The notes beneath the pieces were generated by a model. It was given only the letters and a program-made list of their open reading frames with translations. It was not told the DNA's origin and ran no database searches. A program made the translations under genes and the position numbers. DNA of 64,000 nt from Branchiostoma floridae (taxonomy: Eukaryota; Chordata; Leptocardii; Amphioxiformes; Branchiostomatidae), in NCBI RefSeq assembly GCF_000003815.2, contig NC_049980.1:21309807-21373806 (forward strand). Direction: 5' to 3'. This document shows, in pieces, positions 63,189 to 64,000 of this stretch (its first letter is position 1; each line of letters opens with the position of its first letter).

Positions 63189-64000
63189 CAAAAGTAAGAA
63201 ACATCCTGATTCAGAGTGTCAGTCCTGATACAGGGAACTTGGATCACACTTGTAACATCAACATGACCTCTGATATGAGCACAATGGGGGCACAGCAGAG
63301 AGTTCAAGAGCTCAAAAACAAACTTGCATCACCCTCATACCAAAAATATGGAGCATGCAACTTTTCTTAGAACAATTCCTTGATCTAAGGTAAGATGTTT
63401 GCCTGAGAAACATACAAACCCATCATTACCCAATCTTGTTACTTTCATTTCTCCAACACCAAATACACATTATATCGTAGGGGGCCAGAACATGATCACC
63501 CTGGATTACTTCAGGTAGAAATGACCTAATGTTTAAGCCAACCAACACCACTGACTGGTCCAGAGAAGGACCAGTTCTAATCGACCCTGACATTGGAAGG
63601 TTTAATCATTGACTCATTGAAGATTGGAATTTCTTCCGGTAAGTGCACTGGAATCATCCTGTCCAGTCAGCTAGGTCACCTTGGGCAAAGCATCCTTTAA
63701 AGTTTAAATTTTGTATAAACATAAACATTTGAATTATGCACAGTCAGTTCATTGACACTATGTGTACATGTATGAACAAACAAGTTATTTGTTCAGATAC
63801 ACAGTCTCAATGAACACTGACTGCAATTTTATTACGTGTCTTGGACATGTTTACTTGACAGCACCAGATTTACATGTAGCAAGTGACAGGAATCAGCATG
63901 AGAATGAAAGGTTAGATTGTAATGATACTGAATCAGATGTATTTCACTGGCTGTACAATTCCTTTAGCTAATATCTGTGCACTATCAAAATTCATCAAAC

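Larger units (their letters stand above)
56881..64000. other. 3' flank of LINGO and intergenic DNA
   Basis: AT-rich. It contains the candidate LINGO poly(A) signal (57671), a 21-bp AT palindrome (57794-57814), microsatellites (58841-58893, 63161-63188), a degenerate GT/GC-alternating tract (61175-61260) and a perfect 75-bp tandem duplication (61766-61915). Two weak exon-like frames (60338-60646 and 63257-63370) are discussed under findings. No gene is secure. Confidence 0.5.

Overview
The window looks like nuclear DNA of an invertebrate chordate, most likely an amphioxus (Branchiostoma). This is inferred from protein families and gene structure, not from a database search. Coding exons are short, flanked by GT-AG introns and embedded in AT-rich DNA. 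Four genes belong to animal families that can be recognised by motif and exon phase: UBL7, a CREB3-family bZIP factor, CTC1 and LINGO. A fifth multi-exon gene is clearly coding but I do not recognise it.

Layout. 1-1559: a GC-rich inverted-repeat transposon (112-1097) and flank. 1560-4919 (+): nine phase-consistent exons of an unidentified gene whose 5' end is missing; its first intron holds a short inverted-repeat element and its second a LINE 3' end. 5961-9065 (-): complete UBL7 (9 coding exons, 359 aa). 9066-9576: compact head-to-head promoter with a full cAMP-response element (CRE) and a UPR-type element. 9577-15593 (+): CREB3-family ER-membrane bZIP factor (391 aa from the conserved start), with a hAT-like non-autonomous transposon in its next-to-last intron. 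16718-24946 (-): CTC1 of the telomeric CST complex; the C-terminal two thirds is well defined, one more upstream exon lies at 24.8 kb, and the N-terminal exons were not found. About 25-52 kb: AT-rich gene desert with minisatellites, TE debris, palindromes and a few unassigned open frames. 52275-56880 (+): LINGO-type LRR-Ig receptor (620 aa) in three coding exons. 56.9-64 kb: flank with microsatellites and a perfect 75-bp tandem duplication.

There is no operon-like logic. The one clear regulatory link is the ~500-bp gap between UBL7 and the CREB3 gene. It carries TGACGTCA and TGACGTGG sites, the kind bound by CREB3-family proteins, so autoregulation is plausible. UBL7 converges on the unidentified gene, and the CREB3 gene converges on CTC1. 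No prokaryotic features, CRISPR arrays, tRNAs or rRNAs were seen. All exon joins were worked out by hand from splice motifs and reading phase.
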